This document shows positions 9,201 through 15,589 of a stretch of DNA of 18,539 bases, piece by piece (positions within the stretch are counted from its first letter, which is position 1; each line of letters opens with the position of its first letter). The translations under genes and the position numbers were made by a program. Origin of the DNA: JBBDXA01 sp040902585 (GTDB lineage: Bacteria > Planctomycetota > Phycisphaerae > Phycisphaerales > Phycisphaeraceae); contig JBBDXA010000186.1 of the NCBI GenBank assembly GCA_040902585.1, forward strand, positions 1 to 18,539. Reading direction: 5' to 3'. The notes under the pieces were generated by a model. It searched no databases, had not been told where the DNA came from, and saw only the letters and a program-made list of their open reading frames with translations.

Positions 9201-9667
9201 CGATGTACACCATCTGGAAGCGCACGGCTGCGCCGCCTTCGATGCTTATCTTCGATGCCCCCAACCGCGAAATCTGTACGGTGACGCGCTCGCGCACCAA
9301 CACGCCGCTGCAGGCGCTGGCGCTGCTGAATGAAATCACCTACGTCGAAGCCGCCCGCAAGCTCGCCGAGCGCATGCTCAGTGAAACACCCGCAGGCAAA
9401 ACCGGCGCGGCCCTTCAGGCGGAGCGCGTCGCGTATGGCTTCCGCCTTGCGACCTCGCGCAAGCCTTCCGCGCAGGAGCTGCGGATTCTCATCAACGGCC
9501 TGTCGCAGGACATGGTCCGCTACAAGAAGGCCCCGGCTGAGGCGGCGAAGCTGCTGGGCGTCGGCGAGTCGAAGGCAGACAGCAAATTCGATCAGGCTGA
9601 TCTGGCGGCGTTCACCATGACGGCGAATGTGCTGCTGAATCTGGATGAAGTGGTGACGCGAGAATGA
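6290..9667 (+). CDS. Secreted PSCyt1/DUF1549/DUF1553 protein (pair 2) with repeat insertion
   Basis: About 1125 aa. The signal peptide MKTNRLILPAAAILCGLG, ending AAAFA, is followed at once by a textbook PSCyt1 start (VSFNRDIRPIVSDT, then CFQCH at 41-45). DUF1549 holds LIRRVSLDLTGLPPTPEEID, SPRYGEHMALRWLDMARYAD and CCRCHDHKFDP near residue 415. A short coiled coil (about 462-497) precedes a beta-rich segment (about 547-687, GYxQSGWD-like FTLNGNKANGW) that may bind carbohydrate, then DUF1553 (about 797-1120, NRLGLSAWIVSPTNPLTARV, FPSHPALLDWL, NTPLQALALLNE). Residues about 298-355 come from a low-complexity repeat element that interrupts DUF1549 between EQIAGDML and RVVATGFNRNH. ATG 6290 has GGAA six bases upstream; ATG 6278 or GTG 6257 would lengthen the n-region. 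It is paralogous to the gene at 1157. Confidence 0.9.
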   Translation: MKTNRLILPAAAILCGLGAAAFAEPKVSFNRDIRPIVSDTCFQCHGPDEKERKAGLRLDVRETALKPTESGETPIVPGHPEKSEMMRRLTTTDKTDLMPPRKLNKPLTPAQIETVKKWIAQGAQYEGHWAFTKVERPALPDLDAAFRDAASALAFSRTSPQSLKAWSKNPIDQYILARMLPEGLTPAPQADKGTLIRRVSLDLTGLPPTPEEIDAFLADQSPQAYEKVVDRLLTSPRYGEHMALRWLDMARYADSNGFQVDSSRYQWPWRDWVIKAFNENMPFDQFTVEQIAGDMLEQGQGPGAKGQGAGSNSPPSQGGVRGGSGARPSGTAPAQQDLKNTVPPTLPQPLPKREGSTEHWISTSSLSRVVATGFNRNHKLNGEGGIIAEEWRIETVIDRVETTGMTWLALTFNCCRCHDHKFDPITQKEFYQFFAYFNNVPESGTLQGESRNTDPVVKVPVGETELEMQELQKQIAAADAKVIEAKKNLPALIAAWEPSFKKEIDSQKPAWNGLSPTSVKSIGGATFTRQEDGSYLASGANPANDTYEVIAPIAPGNFTGLLLECFIDPSLPVQSLGRYPNGNFVLTRVEATITAPSLKDPLTAKITKAVADYSQSGWDISFTLNGNKANGWAVDGPTKKENRKAMFLVDVPLTVPDNATITVRLFHEAINQHNIGRFRLAATSLPADAVTLEGVRFPESLKTIVATPADKRTDVQLAELEKFFIANVDSPIRRAAAEANSARAKIDSIKGTMATVMVMREGAVRKAFILGRGEYDKPGEAVTAGLPAALPPMPEGEPNNRLGLSAWIVSPTNPLTARVWVNRAWERFFGTGIVKTTENFGSQAEFPSHPALLDWLSAQFMQGDDHTSPWDMKAIQKLIVMSAAYQQSSRINSRSVELDPENRFLSRGPRFRLKGEVIRDQALFVSGLLVEKQGGPSVRPYMPKGVWDETSRYGDLRNYQHDKGDGLYRRTMYTIWKRTAAPPSMLIFDAPNREICTVTRSRTNTPLQALALLNEITYVEAARKLAERMLSETPAGKTGAALQAERVAYGFRLATSRKPSAQELRILINGLSQDMVRYKKAPAEAAKLLGVGESKADSKFDQADLAAFTMTANVLLNLDEVVTRE
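7183..7210 (+). repeat. In-frame heptamer tandem repeat, four units GGGCCAR
   Basis: Four exact 7-mers (GGGCCAG twice, then GGGCCAA twice) followed by a partial fifth, GGGGCC. On the opposite strand the unit reads YTGGCCC. It is translated within the DUF1549 gene as QGPGAKGQGAG and lies 16 bases upstream of a palindromic repeat. Confidence 0.85.
7227..7354. repeat. Palindromic repeat element inside a coding sequence
   Basis: Two 36-base arms, 7227-7262 and 7319-7354, are inverted copies of each other at 32 of 36 positions, with a 56-base centre. Each arm is itself a smaller hairpin (CCCTCCC followed by GGGAGGG). The element keeps the reading frame and encodes SNSPPSQGGVRGGSG on one arm and PTLPQPLPKREG on the other, a peptide pattern typical of REP-like palindromes that land inside bacterial genes. 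No transposase is nearby. Its absence from the paralogue at 1157 indicates insertion. Confidence 0.85.
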
Positions 9668-9668
9668 G

Positions 9669-9881
9669 TCACGAGTCGAGAAAATCGCTTTCGCATGGAG
9701 GGTGTTTCATCTCTCCAAGGTCCGCCGGCGGCAATCCAGAAAGGGTGCCATGGACGAACGACGATGCCCAACGCTCAACAATATTCGCAGTAACGTCTTC
9801 GATTGAACGACCGAGGTGCCGCGCGTGTCGCGAAATCGCCTCGTAGGTAGCGTCCGTCAGATTGATCGAAAATGACTTCAT
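9669..9881 (-). CDS. Small ribbon-helix-helix (antitoxin-like) protein
   Basis: A 70-aa protein. MKSFSINLTDATYEAISRHA, then a GRSIEDVTANIVERW helix, matches the beta-strand, helix, helix layout of ribbon-helix-helix DNA-binding proteins, commonly antitoxins or autorepressors that act as dimers. The tail (residues 41-70) has no recognisable domain. There is no toxin gene beside it: it ends one base from the stop of the convergent DUF1549/DUF1553 gene and its start is divergent from the DUF1501 gene. It may be an orphan antitoxin or a local regulator. A perfect TATAAT lies upstream on its strand (9911-9906), but a clear -35 and ribosome site are absent. Being short and on the strand opposite its neighbours, it could be missed by gene callers, yet its fold pattern argues that it is real. 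Confidence 0.7.
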   Translation of the reverse strand: MKSFSINLTDATYEAISRHARHLGRSIEDVTANIVERWASSFVHGTLSGLPPADLGEMKHPPCESDFLDS

Positions 9882-9883
9882 GG

Positions 9884-9930
9884 TTGACGCATTCAGAATG
9901 TTCTAATTATAGCCCCGATTGTCGCAGGAG
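9884..9930 (+). promoter_or_regulatory. Candidate promoter and ribosome site of the second DUF1501 gene, facing a - strand -10 box
   Basis: On the + strand, TTGACG (9884-9889) and TATAGC (9908-9913) are separated by 18 bases and could drive the DUF1501 gene. A strong Shine-Dalgarno AGGAG (9926-9930) seven bases before ATG 9938 fixes that start. On the - strand, TATAAT (9911-9906) overlaps the same spot and points at the ribbon-helix-helix gene. The -10 boxes of the two directions therefore coincide. Confidence 0.4.
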
Positions 9931-9937
9931 TTCGCCA

Positions 9938-11398
9938 ATGCCTATTGCCACCTCTCTCACACAAGATGCCCTGAATCGCAGGGTGTTTCTCAAGTCCTCC
10001 GCATTAGGCATCGGCACTGCCGCGCTCGGCTCGCTGCTGGCCGGCGATGCGCTCGCCGCCCCCGCCGCGCGCGCCCACACCGCGCTGCCCGGCTTCCCCA
10101 ACCACAAGCCCAAGGCCAAGCGCATCATCTATCTCTTCCAGTCCGGCGCGCCGTCGCAGATGGATATGTTCGACCCCAAGCCGGGCCTCGAAAAGCATTT
10201 CAACCAGGATTTGCCCGACTCCATCCGCAAAGGGCAGCGGCTTACGACCATGACCAGCGGACAGAAAACATTTCCCGTCGCGCCGAGCATCTTCAAGTTC
10301 GAGCAGCATGGCAAGAGCGGCATGTGGCTGAGCGACCTGATGCCGCACATGTCCAAGATCGCCGACGAATTCTGCATGATCCGTTCGATGCACACCGAGG
10401 CGATCAACCACGACCCGGCCATCACCTTCTTCCAGACCGGCTCGCAGCTCGCCGGTCGCCCCAGCATCGGCGCGTGGGCCAGCTACGGTCTGGGCAGCGA
10501 GAATCAGGACCTTCCCGCGTATGTCGTGCTCACTTCCTTCGGCAGCGGGCGGCCGGATGATCAACCGATTTACGATCGCCTCTGGGGCTCGGGCTTTCTG
10601 CCTTCGAAGCATCAGGGTGTGAAGTTTCGCAACAGCGGCGATGCGGTGCTGTATCTATCGAACCCGCCAGGCGTCAGCGAAGCGGGGCGGCGAAGCACGC
10701 TCGATCGTCTTGCGGCCCTGAACAACAAACGATTTGAAGAGGTGGGCGATCCGGAGATTCAGTCGCGCATCGCGCAGTACGAGATGGCGTTTCGCATGCA
10801 GACGAGCGTGCCTGATCTGCTCGATGTGTCGAAGGAACCCAAGGCGATTCTTGATATGTATGGGCCTGATGTGAAGCGGCCGGGCTCTTACGCTTCCAAC
10901 TGCCTGCTCGCCCGCCGGCTCGCCGAGCGCGATGTGCGTTTCGTTCAACTCTTCCACATGGGCTGGGATCATCACGGCGGCCTGCCCGCGGCGATTCGCG
11001 GCCAATGCAAGGACACCGATCAGGCCACGGCCGCGCTCATTACGGACTTGAAGAAACGCGGCCTGCTCGATGACACGCTCATCGTCTGGGGCGGCGAGTT
11101 CGGCCGCACGATCTACTCACAGGGCGGGCTTACCAAAGACAACTACGGCCGCGATCATCACCCGCGCTGCTTCACGACTCTCTTAGCCGGCGCGGGCGTG
11201 AAGACCGGGCAGACCTACGGCTCGACCGATGACTATTGCTACAACATCACCGAGAACCCGGTGCACGTGCATGACCTCAACGCGACGATCCTGCACCTGA
11301 TGGGCGTCGAGCACACGAAGCTGACGTACCGCTACCAGGGCCGGGACTTCCGCCTCACCGATATTCACGGCGAGATCGTGCGCCCGTTGCTGGCGTGA
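9938..11398 (+). CDS. DUF1501 protein with Tat signal (pair 2)
   Basis: A 486-aa DUF1501 protein, the partner of the PSCyt1/DUF1549/DUF1553 gene ending at 9667. Residues 14-20 (RRVFLKS) form a classical Tat motif followed by ALGIGTAALGSLLAGDALA, so export in folded form is likely. Family landmarks are IYLFQSGAPSQMDMFDPKP, MIRSMHTEAINHDPAITFFQTG, HMGWDHHGGLPAAI, IVWGGEFGRTIYSQ, NYGRDHHPRCFTTLLAGAGV, and the ending HVHDLNATILHLMGVEHTKLTYRYQGRDFRLTDI. The AGGAG at 9926-9930 fixes the ATG at 9938; an in-frame upstream start at 9872 would put sequence in front of the Tat signal and is rejected. It is paralogous to the gene at 4747. The stop is 53 bases from the convergent flgH stop. That gap has only competing short stems (around 11402-11429) and no convincing terminator. 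Confidence 0.92.
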   Translation: MPIATSLTQDALNRRVFLKSSALGIGTAALGSLLAGDALAAPAARAHTALPGFPNHKPKAKRIIYLFQSGAPSQMDMFDPKPGLEKHFNQDLPDSIRKGQRLTTMTSGQKTFPVAPSIFKFEQHGKSGMWLSDLMPHMSKIADEFCMIRSMHTEAINHDPAITFFQTGSQLAGRPSIGAWASYGLGSENQDLPAYVVLTSFGSGRPDDQPIYDRLWGSGFLPSKHQGVKFRNSGDAVLYLSNPPGVSEAGRRSTLDRLAALNNKRFEEVGDPEIQSRIAQYEMAFRMQTSVPDLLDVSKEPKAILDMYGPDVKRPGSYASNCLLARRLAERDVRFVQLFHMGWDHHGGLPAAIRGQCKDTDQATAALITDLKKRGLLDDTLIVWGGEFGRTIYSQGGLTKDNYGRDHHPRCFTTLLAGAGVKTGQTYGSTDDYCYNITENPVHVHDLNATILHLMGVEHTKLTYRYQGRDFRLTDIHGEIVRPLLA

Positions 11399-11451
11399 TG
11401 CGCTCCCGATCTCTCGGGGAAAGAGGGGAGTTCAAACATCCATCCCGTTCG

Positions 11452-12168
11452 TCAGAACGCGAAGAGGAATTCAAACGCCTTCGTGAAGATGCCCTTCTGT
11501 GACGCGCCTTTGATCTCACCATCGTGTTCCTTGATCAGGCGGAGGTCGTGCATGTTGGTCGAGAGCACGCTGTTGTCGCCGGCCACATCGGCGCTGCGGC
11601 ACATGCCGGTGAGTGTGATGGCGACGGACTCTTCATCCGTCCGCATGTAGCGCCGTGCCTCCAGCACGAGCAGGCCGTTGGGTTTGATGTCGATGATCTT
11701 GGCCGTGAGCCGCGTGGTCATGGCGTCGGAGCGTTTGAACTTGCCATCGCCCGTGAAATCCTTCTTGAAGTCGAGTTCGACCTTGGGCGTGCCGTTGACG
11801 AATTGATCCGCTCCAAGTTTGACGAAATCCGCGACGGAAAAGGTGGGAAATTCCGAGAGTTCACCCTTGATCTTCGTTTCCTTCCCGGTTTCCATGTCAG
11901 CCTTGGTGTCGTTGGTGGACGACTCGCGCACGACGATGGTGACCAGATCATTGACCGTGAACAGCCGCGGCTCAGGGATGCGCACCGCGCCGAAACTCGA
12001 CGCGGCAATCGCCGGCGACAGGTTGTTTTCAACCTGATTCTGCCGGGCATACGCCACGGGCGGTGCCTGCCGCTGCGGGACCTGGTCCTGCACGAATAGC
12101 GAAGAAGACTGCCCCAGTGCCGGGGCAGCCATCACGATCGAAACGAAAAGAATGCTGCGTCGAAACAT
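11452..12168 (-). CDS. flgH: Flagellar basal body L-ring protein FlgH
   Basis: A 238-aa FlgH, which forms the outer-membrane L-ring around the flagellar rod. Recognisable segments are PRLFTVNDLVTIVVRESSTN near the N-terminus of the mature part, TTRLTAKIIDIKPNGLLVLEA, and the C-terminal region (SVAITLTGMCRSADV, then DNSVLSTNMHDLRLI), which matches the position of the family's ring-forming end. The signal peptide MFRRSILFVSIVMAAPALG has no lipobox cysteine, although FlgH in enterobacteria is a lipoprotein; the only cysteine is near the C-terminus. It is the last gene of the - strand operon. The ATG lies three bases after the flgA stop, with AGGAAG overlapping the end of flgA. flgI, its usual downstream neighbour, is absent here. 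Confidence 0.93.
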   Translation of the reverse strand: MFRRSILFVSIVMAAPALGQSSSLFVQDQVPQRQAPPVAYARQNQVENNLSPAIAASSFGAVRIPEPRLFTVNDLVTIVVRESSTNDTKADMETGKETKIKGELSEFPTFSVADFVKLGADQFVNGTPKVELDFKKDFTGDGKFKRSDAMTTRLTAKIIDIKPNGLLVLEARRYMRTDEESVAITLTGMCRSADVAGDNSVLSTNMHDLRLIKEHDGEIKGASQKGIFTKAFEFLFAF

Positions 12169-12171
12169 AAA

Positions 12172-13365
12172 TCACTTCCTTGGAATCGGCGTCCGTGCCC
12201 TGGGGTTGATGTCATCCGCACTGGCGGACGATGCCTTCTCATCCTGCTTTGTTTCATTCGTCGTTTCAGCGTGGGTCACGATCACCAGCCGCGGGCCCGC
12301 CACCTTCGCGAGGAACACCTGCCGGCTGCTTTCGTTGCGCACCTTGATCACCTGATCGCGCGAACCATCCTCCATCGCCCGGCCTTCCAGGTTCACCACG
12401 ATCGTGTCCGTCACCACCTTCACGCGAACAATCTGATACCGCTCCACCAGCAAGCTCGGCTGCACATCACCCGCGCTCACCACCTGCCCTTCGCGAAGGG
12501 CGCTCGTTGCCTGCTGACCGATGACCGCTTCCAGTCGCGTGGCCGGCTCATCACCGGGGCGGTCGATAAACAACTCGCGAATCTCCACATCGCCCGGCCC
12601 GATCGTGTCACCGCGATTCACCGCCTTGATCGCCGCGACCACCAGCCTGCGCCGCGCGATCGAAAGCGTCACGCGCGTGGTCTTCACCAGCTTCTCGCCT
12701 TCATACTGTTCAATGGTCAGCGGGACGCGCCCGATCGGCTGGGCCGCGCTGGTCACGAAGGAAACTTTCCCGAGCTGCGCCACGGCATCGAGCATCGTTT
12801 CATCGCGCGTCGAGCTTTCAATGCGAAAGTCCGCAGCCGGCGCGCCGGTCACCTGCTCAAGCCACGTCATGAGCCGGGCCCGCAACGTCTCTGGCGAACC
12901 GGGGCGAACCTCTTCCACAGGATTCGCAATCGGCGCGGTGTGTTCGCCGCTTCTCGCTGCAACGGGCTGCGCCACAGGCGATACAACCGGCCCGTTTACA
13001 CTGCTTTTCTCGGCTGTTTTGCGCATGGCGCGACAGGTCTCAAAACCCTTGAGCGACACGCGGGCCCAGTTGATCCGCTTTGCATTCAAAGCTTTGCGAA
13101 CTTGGTCCACGCTGATCGTCATCTCGCTCGCGCCCGCTGCGAACGTCGCGATCACGACTGAACCGTAAGCTTCCGCATCCTCACCCGTGAGTGAAGCCAC
13201 ATCGCTCAGGCGAATCTCATCGCCTTCGATCCGCACCTCACGCTTGATCGCAATCGCATCGGCAAGGGCGCTTGCCGCGACTGCGTTTAACACCATGAGC
13301 ATCAACGCGACACGCAATAGCGCTGCGCCGATTCGCTTCGTGTTGTCCGCTTCACGTGCTTTCAT
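12172..13365 (-). CDS. flgA: Flagellar P-ring assembly chaperone FlgA
   Basis: A 397-aa periplasmic chaperone for assembly of FlgI into the P-ring. The signal segment is RVALMLMVLNAVAASALA. The mature protein starts with a DAIAIKREVRIEGDEIRLSDVASL domain, continues through a Pro/Ala-rich linker at about residues 125-160, and ends with the SAF/FlgA core: RRRLVVAAIKAVNRGDTIGP, then DVEIRELFIDRP, LEAVIGQQATSALREGQVVS and VVTDTIVVNLEGRAMEDGS. It is clearly longer than the roughly 220-aa enterobacterial form because of the extra N-terminal part and linker. AGGG eight bases before the ATG supports the start. It lies between flgG and flgH in the usual order and is probably translationally linked to flgH. 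Confidence 0.9.
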   Translation of the reverse strand: MKAREADNTKRIGAALLRVALMLMVLNAVAASALADAIAIKREVRIEGDEIRLSDVASLTGEDAEAYGSVVIATFAAGASEMTISVDQVRKALNAKRINWARVSLKGFETCRAMRKTAEKSSVNGPVVSPVAQPVAARSGEHTAPIANPVEEVRPGSPETLRARLMTWLEQVTGAPAADFRIESSTRDETMLDAVAQLGKVSFVTSAAQPIGRVPLTIEQYEGEKLVKTTRVTLSIARRRLVVAAIKAVNRGDTIGPGDVEIRELFIDRPGDEPATRLEAVIGQQATSALREGQVVSAGDVQPSLLVERYQIVRVKVVTDTIVVNLEGRAMEDGSRDQVIKVRNESSRQVFLAKVAGPRLVIVTHAETTNETKQDEKASSASADDINPRARTPIPRK

Positions 13366-13405
13366 GACGAAATCCCTGCCGCCGCGCCTTGGCGCTGTTC
13401 AATAC

Positions 13406-14215
13406 TTACCTGCGAAGGTTGCTGATGACTTGCAAGGTCTGGTCCGCGGTCTGGATGGTCTGGCTGTTCAGCTCGAACGCGCGCTGCGTTTTGATGAGCG
13501 AGACGAGTTCCTTCACCGGATCGACGTTGGACGCTTCGAGGAACTTGTGCAGCACGCGCCCGCGGTTGGCTTCATTGGGGTTGCCGACGATGGGCGGGCC
13601 CGAGCCTTCGGATTCGATGAGCAGATTTCCGCCGACCGCCGTGAGACCAGAAGGATTCACAAACGTCGCGATCTGAAGCTGGCCGAACTCGGTGCGTTCG
13701 GTGTCAGGCGGGACGAGTCCGGAGATGCGCCCGTCTTCGCTGATGGCGATGTCGATTGCTTCAGGGTCGATGTCGATGTTGGGATTGGTGACCAGCGGGC
13801 CGAAGGAGTTGCCCAGGACGAGCTGGCCTTCGCGGTTGACGAAGAAGTTGCCCGCGCGGGTGTAGGCTGTGCCGCCGCCCAGATCATCAGCGACCTGCAC
13901 CTGGAAGAAGCCGCGGCCGTTGATCATGACATCGAAGTCGCCATCGGTGCGCACGGGATCGCCCTGCGCGAAGTCGAACTGCGTGTTGCTGATCTTGGTG
14001 CCCAGGCCGACGAACAGACCCGCGGGCGTGACGTTGCCCTGTCCGTTCTCGACGCCGGGCTGCTCCTTGGCTTCGTAAAGCAGGTCTTCGAAGTTGGCGC
14101 GCAGGCCCTTGAAGCCGGTGGTGTTCACGTTGGCCAGGTTGTTGGCGATGATGTCGATCTCGCGCGACAGGGCGCCAAGTCCGGTGGCGGCTGAGTGGAG
14201 TGCGGTAACGGCCAT
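13406..14215 (-). CDS. flgG: Flagellar distal rod protein FlgG
   Basis: A 269-aa distal-rod protein, close to the family's usual 260 aa. The N-terminal bB-rod motif ALHSAATGLGALSREIDIIA continues into NNLANVNTTGFKGLRANFED. The middle has GDFDVMINGRGFFQVQ and YTRAGNFFVNREGQLV, and the C-terminus has LEASNVDPVKELVSLIKTQR followed by AFELNSQTIQTADQTLQVIS, all diagnostic of FlgG. It is exported by the flagellar type III apparatus, so no signal peptide is expected or seen. AGGA five bases before the ATG fixes the start. It is separated from flgF by a 129-base gap filled with an octamer repeat and a large potential stem, which is unusual within an operon. Confidence 0.95.
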   Translation of the reverse strand: MAVTALHSAATGLGALSREIDIIANNLANVNTTGFKGLRANFEDLLYEAKEQPGVENGQGNVTPAGLFVGLGTKISNTQFDFAQGDPVRTDGDFDVMINGRGFFQVQVADDLGGGTAYTRAGNFFVNREGQLVLGNSFGPLVTNPNIDIDPEAIDIAISEDGRISGLVPPDTERTEFGQLQIATFVNPSGLTAVGGNLLIESEGSGPPIVGNPNEANRGRVLHKFLEASNVDPVKELVSLIKTQRAFELNSQTIQTADQTLQVISNLRR

Positions 14216-14229
14216 GCGAGTCCTATCAG

Positions 14230-14336
14230 AAAAGCAGAAGATCAGAAAAGCAGAAAAGCAGAAAAGCAGAGGGAGTGAAAAGCAGTGTTTTTCGAGTTTG
14301 GTTTTCTGCTTTTCTGCTTTCGTGCTTTTGTGCTTT
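14230..14336. repeat. Octamer repeat array forming an inverted repeat between flgF and flgG
   Basis: The left half (about 14230-14264) repeats CAGAAAAG. The right half (about 14311-14336) repeats the complementary CTGCTTTT with variants. In the flgF-flgG transcript the two halves can pair into a long A/U-rich stem with GC steps, with the flgG ribosome site AGGA just beyond it. Confidence 0.75.
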
Positions 14337-14344
14337 TCTCAGCA

Positions 14345-15130
14345 CTAAGCATTGACGCGACCGAGCGAGTTCACCGCGCGGTCCATGAGTTGATCGTGGT
14401 GCTTGATCATTTGGGCGTTGAGCTGGACGGCTCCGTTGGTTTCGATCAGGCCGAGCAGTTCGCGGATCGGGTCGACACCGCTGGATTCAACGAAGCCGGA
14501 GCGCACGCGCACGTTACCTGCGGCCGTCCGGCCATCGCCCGCGCCTTCGTACTTCATCAGGTTGCCGCCATCCTTTCGCAGTCGTTCGCGATCGATGACG
14601 TTGGCGACCTGAATCCGCGCGACTTCCTCGCCGTTCTGCCGAATACGACCATCGTCCGTCACGCTGATCGGCCCGCCATCAGCGAGCTTGATCGGGCGAT
14701 CCTCCGGATCGAGCACGTTCAGTCCGCCCGCGACGGTGACGAGAAAGCCCTCGGCATTGCGCGTGAAGCGACCGTCTCGCGTGAAGCGAAGTTCAGCTTG
14801 TCCCGCGCCGTTTGATTTGTTGACGACGAAGAAACCGTCGCTGCCGTCGATGGCCATGTCCAGGGCGTTGCCGGTTTTTTCCATCGCGCCCTGCTGGAAG
14901 CTGATCTGCTGCCGGCCGGCGAAGACGCCGCCGCCCAGTTGATCGAGCAGGTTGTGGCGCCACTGCATGGCGTGGCCGCCTTCGATCGATTCGGGATCGC
15001 GCTGGCTGATGGAAGCGAGGTCGCGCTTGAAGCCGACCGTGCTCGCGTTGGCCAGATTGTTGGCATAGACGTCCTGGCGATACATGTTCGTCAGGACGCC
15101 TGAGGCGGAGAGGTACAGGCCGTAGTTCAT
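14345..15130 (-). CDS. flgF: Flagellar rod protein, FlgF-type
   Basis: A 261-aa hook-basal body family protein. The N-terminus NYGLYLSASGVLTNMYRQDV is followed by YANNLANASTVGFKRDLAS (bB-rod motif). The middle has DMAIDGSDGFFVVNK and RFTRDGRFTRNAEGFLVT, and the C-terminus has ESSGVDPIRELLGLIETNGA then VQLNAQMIKHHDQLMDRAVN. It is more divergent than its neighbour FlgG and sits in the flgF position, so FlgF (proximal rod) is the best call. Its ATG overlaps the stop of the upstream small ORF in an ATGA arrangement, implying translational coupling. No signal peptide, as expected for a type III-exported rod protein. Confidence 0.88.
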   Translation of the reverse strand: MNYGLYLSASGVLTNMYRQDVYANNLANASTVGFKRDLASISQRDPESIEGGHAMQWRHNLLDQLGGGVFAGRQQISFQQGAMEKTGNALDMAIDGSDGFFVVNKSNGAGQAELRFTRDGRFTRNAEGFLVTVAGGLNVLDPEDRPIKLADGGPISVTDDGRIRQNGEEVARIQVANVIDRERLRKDGGNLMKYEGAGDGRTAAGNVRVRSGFVESSGVDPIRELLGLIETNGAVQLNAQMIKHHDQLMDRAVNSLGRVNA

Positions 15131-15399
15131 CGCGCCACCTCCGTGCGGAACGATGACGGCCCGTCAAGCGATGCGGCACGGGCGGCGACGTCCTTGTCAC
15201 CCTCGCTCGTGTCGTAGGAACCCGCTTGCCCGTTCCGGCCTGATGCGTCCGACCTTGATGCGTGCTGCCGGCGAAGCTGGGCCGCCACCTCGTGACGATG
15301 AGCCGCCTCGGCCAGACGCGCTAAACGCAACAGCGACGAGCCGAGGCTCGCCGGTTGCGCATGGCGGATCATTTGAATGAGTCGTTGCTTTGAATTCAC
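15127..15399 (-). CDS. Small unknown protein opening the flagellar operon
   Basis: A 90-aa, basic, Arg/Ala-rich protein that I do not recognise. The first half (KQRLIQMIRHAQPASLGSSL, LRLARLAEAAHRHEVAAQLRR) would form amphipathic helices. The second half (residues 46-90) is Ser/Gly/Asp-rich and probably disordered. The GTG start at 15399 is chosen because GGAG lies six bases upstream; ATG 15411 is an alternative. Three things argue that it is real: the four-base ATGA overlap with flgF, the ribosome site, and the sigma54 promoter placed about 45 bases upstream of the start. By position it could be a flagellar assembly, chaperone or regulatory factor, but the sequence shows no motif for any of these. 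Confidence 0.65.
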   Translation of the reverse strand: MNSKQRLIQMIRHAQPASLGSSLLRLARLAEAAHRHEVAAQLRRQHASRSDASGRNGQAGSYDTSEGDKDVAARAASLDGPSSFRTEVAR

Positions 15400-15453
15400 G
15401 GGGCACTCCATTGCCAGGCCTCGCGAATCCATGCGAGGCGTGTGGTTCCTTTC

Positions 15454-15468
15454 GCAAGGGGGATGCCA
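15454..15468 (-). promoter_or_regulatory. Sigma54 promoter of the flgFGAH operon
   Basis: Read on the - strand, TGGCAT (15468-15463), five Cs, then TTGC (15457-15454) match the -24/-12 sigma54 consensus TGGCAC-N5-TTGC with exact GG-to-GC spacing. Transcription would start near 15443, about 44 bases before the GTG at 15399. An almost identical site precedes flgI. Confidence 0.75.
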
Positions 15469-15589
15469 GTGGAAATGGCGATGTAGCGCACGAGAAAGAT
15501 GCGGTTTTCAGGCTTGAGGAATTGAACACGGTTCGCGTAGGCCGCGCAAGTTGTGCCGGAAGCGCAGAGCGTGCGCGGGATTTCCCTTC

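Noticed and set aside
11399..11451. Intrinsic terminator between the convergent DUF1501 and flgH genes
   Set aside because: CCCGATCTCTCGGG and a CTCCC/GGGAG pairing compete, stems are short, and no T-run follows; not strong enough to annotate.
12271..14194. Long + strand frames (12271-13161 and 13187-14194) over flgA and flgG
   Set aside because: They are antisense to well-identified flagellar genes and their translations show no family pattern.
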